From NCBI GenBank assembly GCA_938048185.1, contig CALIVT010000010.1, positions 1-64,000 on the forward strand: 64,000 bases of DNA, written 5' to 3'. This DNA comes from an uncultured Arenicella sp. Its GTDB lineage: Bacteria; Pseudomonadota; Gammaproteobacteria; Arenicellales; Arenicellaceae. A model generated the notes under the pieces. The model had not been told where the DNA came from, ran no database searches, and worked only from the letters and a program-made list of their open reading frames with translations. The position numbers and the translations under genes were made by a program. Below are positions 24,458-33,688 of this stretch, in pieces; within the stretch, counting starts at the first letter, position 1; each line of letters opens with the position of its first letter.

Positions 24458-25744
24458 CTATGAGTCATCATCCAGCAATAGTGTAATGGTCGGCACCACA
24501 CCTCCTATTGTGTTTGATGACGGTGGGTTAACTGGCGGCGCCGGGTTACTTGATATAAATTTGAATATGTCTCCGTCAAAGTCGACGATATACAGATTGC
24601 CGTTGGCGTCTTCGCCGAACGAGGCGACATTATTAACGTTGCCAAGATTTGGTGTTAGTTGGTCGGACCAAAATGTGAGCTGACTGAAGCCGTTGGCACT
24701 GGGAACTAACGACCATATCCGACCATTGGCAAAGTCTGCAAAAAAGTAGTTGCCGAGTATTTCGCTTACAGGGCCACGATAGCGATAACCACCGGTTACT
24801 GAGGTGCCGGCGAAGACACTACCACTGCGTTGGTATGTATAAATAGGCTCACGATTATCGGATGGGCGCGCACCGCCAACCGATGGTGTTGCAATCTCGC
24901 CTTCGCGCAGGCGCCAACCATAGTTTTCACCACCGGCGCTGCCACCGGGCTGAAAGTTTATTTCTTCTCTGGCACCTTGGCCTACGTCGGCAATAAGCAG
25001 GTCGCCGGTTTGGCGGTCAAAGCTTGCACGCCACGGGTTGCGAAGACCGTAAGCCCAAATTTCGGGCCTCGCGTTTATGCCGTTAACCACGGTATTGATA
25101 AATGGGTTGGAGTTAGGAATGCGATAATTGCGGGTATTGTCATTCAGGAAGTCATCGCCGTTAACATCGATGCGTAAAATTGTGCCTAGCAGGGTTGTGA
25201 GGTCTTGGCCATTTTCTTGAGGGTCGTTACCACCACCTCCATCGCCTGACGAAATATACAAAAAGCCATCTGGCCCAAAACCTATCCAGCCTCCGTTATG
25301 GTTGGAGGCAAATTGTGGAATGGTGAGTAGCACTTCTGCGCTATTACTATCAGCACGGTCTGGGTTGGCGCTGAGAGTGTAACGGCGAATTTCTGAATCC
25401 CCATTGAGATTAGTTACGCTGACATAAAATTCTCCATTGCTCGCGTAGTTAGGGTGAAAGGCTAGGCCGAGTAAGCCTCGTTCCCCTTGAGTGCTAATAC
25501 CACTTACGCGAAGGAACGGTTCGGCTACCACCGCGTTATTAGCAAGCCGAATAATCTTGATGTTGCCGCTGGCTTTTTCAAGCACAAAGAGGCGGCTTGA
25601 GTCGCCGCGAGGGGCGGTCGCATACAATGGTTGTGAAAATCCGGTGGCAATTCGCGCTAATTGAATCGCGTGAGCTTGAGTAGAAATTAGTGCTAAGCCG
25701 AGAACAATCAAGCCGGGCAGTGACAATACTGTGATTGGTTTCAT
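24458..25744 (-). CDS. PQQ-dependent sugar dehydrogenase-like (GDH/HHIP-type) secreted protein
   Basis: 428 residues. The signal peptide ends at THA/QAHA. A six-bladed propeller of the soluble glucose dehydrogenase type follows: QPLYATAPRGDSSRLFVLE, GERGLLGLAFHPNY, NHNGGWIGFGPDGFLYISSG, GTILRIDVNGDD, YGLRNPWRASFDRQTGDL, VGQGAREEIN and GENYGWRLREG. Such enzymes oxidise aldoses with pyrroloquinoline quinone in the periplasm. A Pro/Asn linker (NPAPPVNPPSSN) leads to the C-terminus GGVVPTITLLLDDDS, which closely resembles the tail of the S8 peptidase at 18491-21211. The 183 bases on its right side before the TraB gene contain no clear terminator. Confidence 0.85.
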   Translation of the reverse strand: MKPITVLSLPGLIVLGLALISTQAHAIQLARIATGFSQPLYATAPRGDSSRLFVLEKASGNIKIIRLANNAVVAEPFLRVSGISTQGERGLLGLAFHPNYASNGEFYVSVTNLNGDSEIRRYTLSANPDRADSNSAEVLLTIPQFASNHNGGWIGFGPDGFLYISSGDGGGGNDPQENGQDLTTLLGTILRIDVNGDDFLNDNTRNYRIPNSNPFINTVVNGINARPEIWAYGLRNPWRASFDRQTGDLLIADVGQGAREEINFQPGGSAGGENYGWRLREGEIATPSVGGARPSDNREPIYTYQRSGSVFAGTSVTGGYRYRGPVSEILGNYFFADFANGRIWSLVPSANGFSQLTFWSDQLTPNLGNVNNVASFGEDANGNLYIVDFDGDIFKFISSNPAPPVNPPSSNTIGGVVPTITLLLDDDS

Positions 25745-26007
25745 CGGATCAAGCTATCACAGCGTTGACTAATTGGGAGCAAAGTAAACTTATTTTAAAA
25801 GTGAGAGATCAGCGACGACAATCCTTGTTATTGAAATTTTTTGCGCTCTTAATAATTTGAATTTTTTCTGATTAAAAACCTTAAGTCTCTTGATGTTGTC
25901 AATTAATAATGCTATCCATGCAGGCGAGTTTTACTGAGTTGCGATTCTGATTGGTAGTGCTACTGCAACATTGAACATTATTCGACCATTAATTACGTAT
26001 TATTTAG

Positions 26008-27009
26008 ATGCAAAATTTCCCTAACATCGAACCTTTAGATCGGCACGTTATTGTGCGGTCTGGAGATATTGACGATGCTAGTGAAATTATTTCTGAGAAG
26101 GTGAGCCCGCACATAATTGAGGTCGCGGGACATGCAAATTTAGTGGATGTTAATTTTAGTGGTGTTGAATTGGATGGCGTCGCACTTTTGCATGCTTACT
26201 ACGGTTGTTCGATAAAAGCAGAGCCTGAAAATAGCGAATATTATTATACGCACACGATGTTGCGAGGAAATAGTGATATTCGACATGGTGATAATCAATG
26301 CGACACTGTCGAAGGTGATACCGTTGTGTTGTCACCGTCAGTGCCTTATTCGATGCATTTACATGAAGAATGTGATCGCATAATAATGCGAATTGATCCG
26401 GCTAAGGTTAACTCGTATTTATCACATCTCTTACATGACGATATCGATGATAATCTGATCTTTGATCTTAAAGTAAAAAACCCTGCGTCGTGGTGGAATA
26501 CCGTTAACTATGTTCTTAATCAATTAGATTCAGAGCCAAATATTTTAGAACATAAGCACGTGTTGCGATCTTACTCCAGAATAATTATTTCGAGCTTGGT
26601 TGAGTTACATGGGCACAATTTTTTAGAGAATGTGCGAAGTCGTGGTCAAGCCATGGCGTGTCCAGAGATACGCCAAGCGTCTGAGTTCATAGAGCATTCT
26701 GTTAAAAATAATATTGCTACGATTGATGTGGCGAAGCATTGCAATGTGTCAGTTAGGACATTGCAACGCAGTTTTATAAAGCATCTTGGTGTCACACCAA
26801 CTGTGTATATTCGGAACGTCAAATTGGAAGCAGTTCGCAAGGAGCTTCAAGAAGTGAGATTCGTTGTAAAAGGGGGCGTGAAGCGAATATTGTTGGACTA
26901 TGGAATTTTGGATTTTGGACGATTCGCGCAATATTACAGAAAAAAGTACGGCTGCACGCCTAAGCAAACTATTCTAGAGTCTCAACCTCTGAGTGTTTCG
27001 GTTCCTTAA
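26008..27009 (+). CDS. AraC-family transcriptional regulator, likely controlling the downstream acid-catabolism operon
   Basis: 333 residues. Residues 1-210 resemble the AraC-binding-like sensor domain: YYYTHTMLRGNSDIRHG, GDTVVLSPSVPYSMHLHEE. The C-terminal AraC domain has helix-turn-helix one at TIDVAKHCNVSVRTLQRSF and the HLGVTPTVYIRNVKLEAVR spacer; the second reads DYGILDFGRFAQYYRKKYGCTPKQ, a recognisable but unusual variant of 'GFsd.s.Fsr.FKk.fG.sP'. It lies 351 bases before the TonB receptor gene in the same direction. Position suggests control of that operon; the ligand is unknown. Confidence 0.82.
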   Translation: MQNFPNIEPLDRHVIVRSGDIDDASEIISEKVSPHIIEVAGHANLVDVNFSGVELDGVALLHAYYGCSIKAEPENSEYYYTHTMLRGNSDIRHGDNQCDTVEGDTVVLSPSVPYSMHLHEECDRIIMRIDPAKVNSYLSHLLHDDIDDNLIFDLKVKNPASWWNTVNYVLNQLDSEPNILEHKHVLRSYSRIIISSLVELHGHNFLENVRSRGQAMACPEIRQASEFIEHSVKNNIATIDVAKHCNVSVRTLQRSFIKHLGVTPTVYIRNVKLEAVRKELQEVRFVVKGGVKRILLDYGILDFGRFAQYYRKKYGCTPKQTILESQPLSVSVP

Positions 27010-27360
27010 AACGAGTATCTTCTCTTCACGATCAATTTTTAGCAAACAGTCCTCTTACCTGAAGCCATTCTGGCTCGTTCGCATATATTGCAACTGAACT
27101 TTGTATTCAGTTACGTTACCTCCTTCTCGAAGCTTCTCTTAGCTATTCGTAATATAAAACATCACTCTTAAGCGCTTAGTGGATCACTCTGATGTATTTA
27201 AGGGGTGGGTGACGTGTGCTCGTTCTAACTAGGCTCGGCTGAGAATGGCGCAGTTTGCATATCGATTGTCGTAATCAGTATTTTGTGTTTTTTTCCTGTC
27301 CTGTAAGGTGCCAATAAAATTACAAGAAAATTATATAAATAATATTGGAGGAGTAACACA
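27010..27360 (+). promoter_or_regulatory. Control region upstream of the TonB receptor/acyl-CoA operon
   Basis: 351 bases without a gene. It contains a 7-bp inverted repeat AACTGAA-ctttgta-TTCAGTT (27092-27112), a possible regulator or hairpin site, and an AT-rich 3' part. A strong GGAGGAG ribosome site lies just before the ATG at 27361. No confident promoter hexamers were assigned. Confidence 0.45.
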
Positions 27361-29562
27361 ATGGGCAGTTTTAAAAAATCTAGTATTGCTGTGTCAATAG
27401 CCGCGATGGCTGCAATGGCCTCAGGTTCGGCCTACGCACAGGCCAGTAAGATACTCGAAGAAGTTGTTGTGGTCGCACAAAAGAAGGGTTTTGCTGAGTC
27501 CGCGCAAGACGTGCCAATTTCGATTAGTGCATTCACCGGAGATCAAGTCGAAGCGGTTTTCGCTGGCAATCTTACCGACATCGGGTTGGTCACGCCAAAT
27601 GCTAATTTGATCGATATCGCAACTTTCCCGGGAGTGGCTAACTTTGTTATTCGTGGAATGGGAACCGTAGGCCAAAGTATTCCTTCAGCTGACCCAGCTG
27701 TAGGCGTGTCGATTGATGGTGTTTCATTAGGCACTATCTATGGCGTTGTTACCGATTTATTTGATTTAGAAGGTATTGAAATTCTTCGCGGGCCACAGGG
27801 AACTCTTCTTGGTCGTAACGTAACCGGCGGTGCGATTTCTCTCAGAACGACACGACCGACTGAAGAGTTTGTTAGCAAAGTTCGTTTTGGTGTGGGCAAT
27901 TTTGGCAAAACCGATGCCTCATTACTATTATCAGGCCCTCTTAACGATAAGTGGGGAGCCAAGATCGCCGTTCTTGATAAAAGTAACGATGCGATGTTTC
28001 CAGCACTTAACCTCCCTGGGGGAGAAACTGGTGCAAGCGAGACGACCTTAATTCGTCCCGCAATCAGCTATAAAACTGAAAATTTTGATGCTGTTTTAAT
28101 TTATGAGGATGGCAGTATTCAAGCCGACGGGTTGGTTTCAAATGCTTTTGCTCTTGATGGCGTAACGCTGTCAGATCCATTTCAACGACGAGAAACTCGT
28201 CAGGATTTGCGTGGTTCTAGTGATTTAGAATGGTCTCAGCTAACTCTTGAATCCAATCTTGATATCTTTGGTGGGCAGGCAACTGCGGTCTTAGGTCTAC
28301 GAGACCTCGAGCAAAACGGCTTCAGTGATGTGGATGGTAGTAATCAAAGGAGACTTCATTTTAACAATACGGGTCTGGAACAAGATCAATCAAGTTTCGA
28401 ATTACGCTGGGCCGGTAGTGTTAGTGAACGGGTTGATTTAACCGCTGGTGTCTATTTTTTTGATCAAGAGTACACCTACAATGAGCGACGTATCATCGAT
28501 ATTGCAAATAGAGACCATCGAGGGTCTTCATCGATTGAACACTCTACTCAAGGTGTTTTTGCGCAGGCTGATATCGCGTTAACTGAAAACCTCTCAATGA
28601 CGCTTGGTGGGCGTTATACGCAGGAAGACAAAGATGCCTCAATTGGAATTATTGGTGATCCAAATGGTGTAGGCGATTGTGCAAATCAAGTGCCAATTTT
28701 GCCTGATTTGATATCGGTTAATTTTGCTGACTGTCAACCAGCGCAGGTTGATAGTGAAGATTGGAGTAACTTCACGCCTAAAGTTGGTTTGAGTTGGAAC
28801 GTCAATAACGACGTATTGGCCTTCGCGAGTTTCACGCGCGGCTTCAGAAGTGGCGGTTACAACGTTCGATTTACCGATGCAACTTTTGTTACCAACCCAA
28901 GTAACCCTAATAGCCGCCCGGGCCCGTATGATGAAGAATCAGTGGATGCATTTGAGCTTGGCCTTAAGACTACGTTCAGAGATGGCCGGGTTCGTGTTAA
29001 CGGTTCAATTTTCTCGAACGAGTTTGATGATTTACAACGTACTACGCTCGGAAGCGGTGGTGGTCAGGAAATTCAGAACGCGGCCAGTGCAACGATTCAA
29101 GGTCTCGAGCTTGATCTCACTCTTGCCGCCACTGACAACTTAGTATTTCAAGCGGGCTTGGGTTACATCGATGCCAGTTATGATTCTTTTCCAGGTATTG
29201 AAGCGACAGCTGTACGGCCGGTTCGCGAACTAGAGCTTGTTCTCGCGCCAGAATTATCCTACAACCTAGCCGCCACATACGATTGGAACTTGTCTTCGTC
29301 GTCATATATTACTGGCCGTATTGCCTATGCGTACACAGACGGAACCGCGAGTAACGATGCCAATTCGGTTGTTACCGATGACTATGATTTTATCGATGCC
29401 AGTCTTACTTACAAAAACGACTCAGGCTTGAAGGTTGCAATTTATGGAAAGAATGTAACGGATGAAATTTACTATAACTTTGGCATTAATCTAGTGGGTA
29501 GCGAATCATTCTTTATAACCCCGCCTCGTACATACGGAATTGAAGTGAGCTATGAATTCTAG
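27361..29562 (+). CDS. TonB-dependent receptor of the acid-catabolism operon
   Basis: 733 residues. Signal peptide to about residue 26 (GSAYAQA), TonB box-like LEEVVVVAQKKG, plug with QDVPISISAFTGDQVE, FVIRGMGTVGQS and RGPQGTLLGRNVTGGAI, then a 22-strand-type barrel ending in the aromatic TYGIEVSYEF. It resembles receptors that import hydrophobic or organic substrates in marine bacteria more than classic siderophore receptors, judging mainly from the gene neighbourhood. It leads a run of genes for CoA activation and beta-oxidation, so it may take up the acid or a precursor across the outer membrane. Confidence 0.9.
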   Translation: MGSFKKSSIAVSIAAMAAMASGSAYAQASKILEEVVVVAQKKGFAESAQDVPISISAFTGDQVEAVFAGNLTDIGLVTPNANLIDIATFPGVANFVIRGMGTVGQSIPSADPAVGVSIDGVSLGTIYGVVTDLFDLEGIEILRGPQGTLLGRNVTGGAISLRTTRPTEEFVSKVRFGVGNFGKTDASLLLSGPLNDKWGAKIAVLDKSNDAMFPALNLPGGETGASETTLIRPAISYKTENFDAVLIYEDGSIQADGLVSNAFALDGVTLSDPFQRRETRQDLRGSSDLEWSQLTLESNLDIFGGQATAVLGLRDLEQNGFSDVDGSNQRRLHFNNTGLEQDQSSFELRWAGSVSERVDLTAGVYFFDQEYTYNERRIIDIANRDHRGSSSIEHSTQGVFAQADIALTENLSMTLGGRYTQEDKDASIGIIGDPNGVGDCANQVPILPDLISVNFADCQPAQVDSEDWSNFTPKVGLSWNVNNDVLAFASFTRGFRSGGYNVRFTDATFVTNPSNPNSRPGPYDEESVDAFELGLKTTFRDGRVRVNGSIFSNEFDDLQRTTLGSGGGQEIQNAASATIQGLELDLTLAATDNLVFQAGLGYIDASYDSFPGIEATAVRPVRELELVLAPELSYNLAATYDWNLSSSSYITGRIAYAYTDGTASNDANSVVTDDYDFIDASLTYKNDSGLKVAIYGKNVTDEIYYNFGINLVGSESFFITPPRTYGIEVSYEF

Positions 29563-29585
29563 GCTTCATAGACCAAGTCTAAAAG

Positions 29586-29626
29586 GCAACTCAAATGCAG
29601 TTACAAAAGGCTGCACTTTGAGTTGC
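29586..29626 (+). terminator. Inverted repeat between receptor and ligase genes, possible attenuator
   Basis: Arms 29586-29600 and 29611-29626 (GCAACTCAAATGCAG against its complement with one extra C), loop of 10 bases, followed by TTGTTTCCC. It could partly terminate transcription or stabilise the receptor mRNA, lowering expression of the downstream enzymes relative to the receptor. Confidence 0.55.
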
Positions 29627-29646
29627 TTGTTTCCCAGAGAGGTTTT

Positions 29647-31335
29647 ATGAGTACAAGTAGTATTACGAATAGCCATGTAACAGGCGCTGATTCTCCCCCG
29701 TTGTTGGATGTGACGATAGGTCAACTATTGCATAAAGCCGCACTAGATTATCCAGATAATTTAGCAATTATTTCATCGCATCAAGGGTCAGCCATCACCT
29801 ACTCGGAATTCAACATTCTGGTTGATTCCGTAGCAAGAAACCTCATTGCTTTGGGTTTAAAAAAGGGTGATCGAATAGGTATCTGGTCTCCGAATAACTG
29901 GGAATGGATTACGCTTTTATACGCGGCTGCGAGAGCTGGCCTTGTACTAGTGAATATCAATCCCGCTTATCGCGTTTCTGAGCTTGAATATGCTCTGAAC
30001 AAGGTAGAGTGTCGTCTTTTAGTAATGGTCAGCAAATTTAAGACTTCTGACTACGTAGCAATGATGAGCGAATTGATACCTGATATTCACACATCAAGCG
30101 CCACCAGTTTGAATTCGGAACGCGTTCCCAGTCTTGATTCGGTTGTTTTGATTGATGTTGAGAGTGAGCCCGGTTTTTTGGATTTTTCACTTCTAACGGC
30201 CAAAGGCAATGATGAGAGTATTAATCTAGATAGCTCGAGTTGCTCCAGTAAACCAGACGATGTGGTGAATATTCAATTCACAAGTGGTACTACGGGCAAC
30301 CCCAAAGCAGCCACCTTAACGCACAAAAATATTGTCAATAACGCCTATTTTACGGGCAAGGGAATTGGACTTTTGAGCAGCGACAAATTGTGTTGCCCGG
30401 TTCCGCTGTACCACTGTTTCGGGATGGTATTAGCAACGTTGGCTTGCTGTAACTACGGAGCCACATTGGTGCTTCCCGCGGCTTATTTTGACCCAGTGTC
30501 TACGGTAAACGCGATTGATAAAGAGGAGTGCACCGTTCTGTATGGTGTGCCTACTATGTTTAGTGAGATTTTGAATCACTCGACTCGCGCTGGGATGAGC
30601 TTCCCCTATTTAAGGACGGGTATTGTCGCGGGCGCCTTGTGCCCAAAAGAGTTAATGGAAAGGATTATCGGTGATTTAGGAATGACCGAAATCACGAACT
30701 GTTATGGAATGACGGAAACTAGCCCGGTTAGTTTTCAATCTGCTACTGACGAAGATTTAGACACTAAGACTACAACCGTAGGGTCAATTCACCCGCATGT
30801 AGAAGCTCGGGTCGTTGGTTCAAATGGTGAAATTTTGAATCGTGGCGAGCGTGGGGAGTTATGTGTTCGTGGTTATAGCGTAATGAAAGGCTATTGGGGT
30901 GACCAGAATAAGACTGATGAGGTCATTGTTGATGGATGGATGCACACCGGCGATGAAGCCGTAATTGATCAGAATGGTAAATGTTCCATTGTTGGACGAA
31001 TTAAAGACACGATCATCAGGGGCGGTGAAAATATTGCTCCCAAAGAAGTCGAAGAGTTTCTTTTGACCCATAGTGGCATAGATGAAGCACAGGTATTTGG
31101 AGTTAAAGACCAAAAGTATGGGGAATTAGTAGCGGCATGGCTTCGATTAAAAGAAGGCGTCTCGCTGACTAACGAAGACATACTTGATTACGCTCGTGAT
31201 CAAATTGCGCATCATAAAATTCCTTCACATATTAGATTTGTAGATGAGTTTCCGATGACAGTCACCGGGAAAATACAAAAGTTTATGATGCGCGCCGAAA
31301 TGGAAAAAGAATTAGCAGAAAGTAAGAAAACTTAA
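29647..31335 (+). CDS. AMP-binding acyl-CoA synthetase (fatty-acid CoA ligase type)
   Basis: 562 residues from the ATG at 29647, which has AGAGAGG four bases upstream; an in-frame TTG eight codons earlier lacks such a site. ANL-superfamily motifs are complete: phosphate loop FTSGTTGNPKAATLTH, CYGMTETSPVSF, the hinge GRIKDTIIRGGENI and the catalytic Lys in TVTGKIQKFMMR. It resembles medium/long-chain fatty acyl-CoA ligases (YngI/FadD-like). It activates a carboxylic acid to its CoA thioester with ATP. It is followed after 28 bases by a second ligase of a different subfamily, implying two substrates or two steps. Confidence 0.88.
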   Translation: MSTSSITNSHVTGADSPPLLDVTIGQLLHKAALDYPDNLAIISSHQGSAITYSEFNILVDSVARNLIALGLKKGDRIGIWSPNNWEWITLLYAAARAGLVLVNINPAYRVSELEYALNKVECRLLVMVSKFKTSDYVAMMSELIPDIHTSSATSLNSERVPSLDSVVLIDVESEPGFLDFSLLTAKGNDESINLDSSSCSSKPDDVVNIQFTSGTTGNPKAATLTHKNIVNNAYFTGKGIGLLSSDKLCCPVPLYHCFGMVLATLACCNYGATLVLPAAYFDPVSTVNAIDKEECTVLYGVPTMFSEILNHSTRAGMSFPYLRTGIVAGALCPKELMERIIGDLGMTEITNCYGMTETSPVSFQSATDEDLDTKTTTVGSIHPHVEARVVGSNGEILNRGERGELCVRGYSVMKGYWGDQNKTDEVIVDGWMHTGDEAVIDQNGKCSIVGRIKDTIIRGGENIAPKEVEEFLLTHSGIDEAQVFGVKDQKYGELVAAWLRLKEGVSLTNEDILDYARDQIAHHKIPSHIRFVDEFPMTVTGKIQKFMMRAEMEKELAESKKT

Positions 31336-31363
31336 GCGAATTAACGAAACTACTGGATAGAAA

Positions 31364-32986
31364 ATGACAGATTACCAAAATGAGTACGACAATTTCGAGT
31401 GGCCTCTTCCATCAAAATATAACTTCGCAACCGAAGTCATTGACGTATGGGCCAACGATAAGTCCAAGCGAGCAATGTTATGGGTGGACGACCATGCGAA
31501 CTCTGTCTCACGTACTTACTATGAGCTTAGTCAAACGTCCAAAAAAATATGTAATGTTTTAAGCGCTTCGGGCGTTAAACGTGGCGATACGATTGTTCTG
31601 ATTTTGGGTCGCAAAATTGCTTGGTGGGAGGTGTTCACCGCTTCTTTACGAATGGGGGCTGTTTTGTCACCAGGAACAACCCAGTTGTCATCTAAAGATT
31701 TGGCTTATCGAATTAATGCTTCGAAAGCGGTATGTATTATCACTGATCAAGCAAATGCCTCTAAACTCGAAGAGGTTGAAGGCGAATGTGAAACTCTAAA
31801 GTCTAAGGTGGTTGTCGACGGTGCGCGAGATGGTTGGATAAATCTTCTTGCTGAGGTTGAGAGCGCCAGTGATGACTTTGACGCTGCGGACACGGCTGCC
31901 GATGAGGATGCTTTGTGTTATTTCACTTCGGGGACAACTGGCTACCCTAAAATGACTATGCATACTCATGACTATGCTATCGGTCATCGAAACACCGGTA
32001 AGTATTGGCTTAATCTGACAGAGAATGACCTACATTGGAATATTAGCGATACCGGTTGGGCGAAGGCGGCTTGGAGTAGTTTCTTTGGGCCACTTAATTG
32101 CGGCGCAGCGGTGTTTATTCATGATTCCGCAGGTTTCAGCCCTAAAGACACACTGGATATGTTTAGCGCCTATCCGATTACGACCATGTGTGGCGCACCT
32201 ACAATCTATCGTTTATTGGTGCTCGAAGACCTCAATCGCGTGAACTTCGGAAGTTTAAGACACTCAGTCGGAGCAGGTGAGCCGCTCAATCCTGAAGTTA
32301 TCGAAATCTGGAAACGAGCTACCGGACTAACAATCCGTGATGGCTACGGGCAAACAGAATCAACGATTTTGTGTGGTAATTTTCTTGGTGTAGAGCCTCG
32401 GTTTGGTTCTATGGGAAAACCAACGCCAGGGATAAAGTTACATGTCATTGATGAACAAGGAAATATCTTGCCGCCAAATACGGAAGGCGATATTGCGGTT
32501 CATATTCATCCACAAAAGCCTCCCGGTTTATTTAAGGGATACAAGAATGAGCCAGAAAAGACGGCAAAGTCTTATCGAGGTGAGTGGTATCTGACGAGTG
32601 ACAGAGCGTATGTTGATGACGATGGTTACTTTTGGTTCGTTGGCCGAGATGATGATGTGATTCTTTCATCAGGTTATCGAATCGGCCCATTTGAAGTCGA
32701 GAGCGCGCTAATAGAGCATGACGCAGTTGCAGAATCAGCCGTTGTTTCAAGCCCAGATGAAAAACGAGGCGAGATTGTTAAAGCGTTCATTATTCTGACC
32801 GACGGGCATCAACCCACACCTGAGCTGGTGCGTGAACTTCAAGATCATGTTAAGAGCGTGACAGCGCCTTATAAATATCCTCGCCAAATCGAGTTTGTAG
32901 AAACGTTGCCTAAAACCGTGAGTGGAAAAATCCGACGCGTTGAATTACGCGAAGCCGAATGGGCAAACAACAATGGGAACAAATAG
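31364..32986 (+). CDS. Acyl-CoA synthetase of the medium-chain/ACSM type
   Basis: 540 residues. ANL motifs: CYFTSGTTGYPKMTMHTH, GYGQTEST, YLTSDRAYVDDDGYFWFVGRDDDVILSSGYRIGP in pieces typical of acetyl-CoA synthetase/ACSM relatives, and the catalytic Lys in KTVSGKIRRVELR. ACSM members activate medium-chain, aromatic or branched acids. Translation probably couples to the next gene, whose ATG begins 2 bases after the TAG stop. Substrate is inferred only as a short or medium organic acid. Confidence 0.88.
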   Translation: MTDYQNEYDNFEWPLPSKYNFATEVIDVWANDKSKRAMLWVDDHANSVSRTYYELSQTSKKICNVLSASGVKRGDTIVLILGRKIAWWEVFTASLRMGAVLSPGTTQLSSKDLAYRINASKAVCIITDQANASKLEEVEGECETLKSKVVVDGARDGWINLLAEVESASDDFDAADTAADEDALCYFTSGTTGYPKMTMHTHDYAIGHRNTGKYWLNLTENDLHWNISDTGWAKAAWSSFFGPLNCGAAVFIHDSAGFSPKDTLDMFSAYPITTMCGAPTIYRLLVLEDLNRVNFGSLRHSVGAGEPLNPEVIEIWKRATGLTIRDGYGQTESTILCGNFLGVEPRFGSMGKPTPGIKLHVIDEQGNILPPNTEGDIAVHIHPQKPPGLFKGYKNEPEKTAKSYRGEWYLTSDRAYVDDDGYFWFVGRDDDVILSSGYRIGPFEVESALIEHDAVAESAVVSSPDEKRGEIVKAFIILTDGHQPTPELVRELQDHVKSVTAPYKYPRQIEFVETLPKTVSGKIRRVELREAEWANNNGNK

Positions 32987-32988
32987 TA

Positions 32989-33591
32989 ATGAGTAATAAT
33001 GAGCACACATTTGTTTCCCCCGGACCAGCGGGCCTAGGGGCACTAGCCGTCGCATGTTTTGGGTTTGCCGCTGTTTTTTTGGGGATAGTTCCAGTGGGAG
33101 GCTTACCTATTCTGGCGGCATGGTTGATCGGTGGTGGCATAGTTCAATACACGGTTGGTGTAATGGAATTGAAAGATCACAACATGACCGGCGGTAATGT
33201 TTTTCTCTTTTTCTCAGCGTTTTTCATGTTCGGTGCCGCACTGAGTACCATTGTGAAATTTTTAATGTTAGTGGGCGTATTCGGTGATGTTTCACCTCAT
33301 GTTTTGGTTGAAGGGTATTGTTGGTTGGCGGGCGCGTTATTCTTAACTGTGGTTACGCCAGCTTATCTCAAAGGGCCGGCGTTGCTGTGTGTCGTGGTGT
33401 TGTTAGTTGATGTGATTCTCTGGCTGATTGTAGGGCTCGATCTTGGCATTTTGGGTGCTTCTTATCGCCCCATCGTCGCCTATCTACTGTTCGCCGCAGG
33501 AGCCGTAGCACTCTATCTCGCGGGTGCGATTGTTAATAACCATGTTTATGCGAAAACTGTCTTGCCGATACCCGGCCCGATCATTAAGTAA
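32989..33591 (+). CDS. Acetate-uptake-family (GPR1/FUN34/SatP) transporter
   Basis: 200 residues from the ATG at 32989, 2 bases after the ligase stop; a longer frame starting inside the ligase is less likely. Six hydrophobic helices. The entry motif SPGPAGLGALAVACF corresponds to the N-P-[AG]-P-L-G-L signature of the family, with Ser in place of Asn. GGGIVQYTVGVMELKDHNMTGGNVFLFFSAF matches the conserved 'G-x-x-Q-x-x-x-G-x-x-E ... N-x-F' core. Members move acetate, succinate or other small monocarboxylates across the inner membrane, which suits a short-chain acid operon. Confidence 0.85.
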   Translation: MSNNEHTFVSPGPAGLGALAVACFGFAAVFLGIVPVGGLPILAAWLIGGGIVQYTVGVMELKDHNMTGGNVFLFFSAFFMFGAALSTIVKFLMLVGVFGDVSPHVLVEGYCWLAGALFLTVVTPAYLKGPALLCVVVLLVDVILWLIVGLDLGILGASYRPIVAYLLFAAGAVALYLAGAIVNNHVYAKTVLPIPGPIIK

Positions 33592-33688
33592 GCCCTCACA
33601 ATCTTTGTAGGTCGACCTGCCTATTCCGAAAGGGATAGGCAGTAATTTTTTCGCCCTAAATTTAGACGTGACACCTCAACAGGCAATT

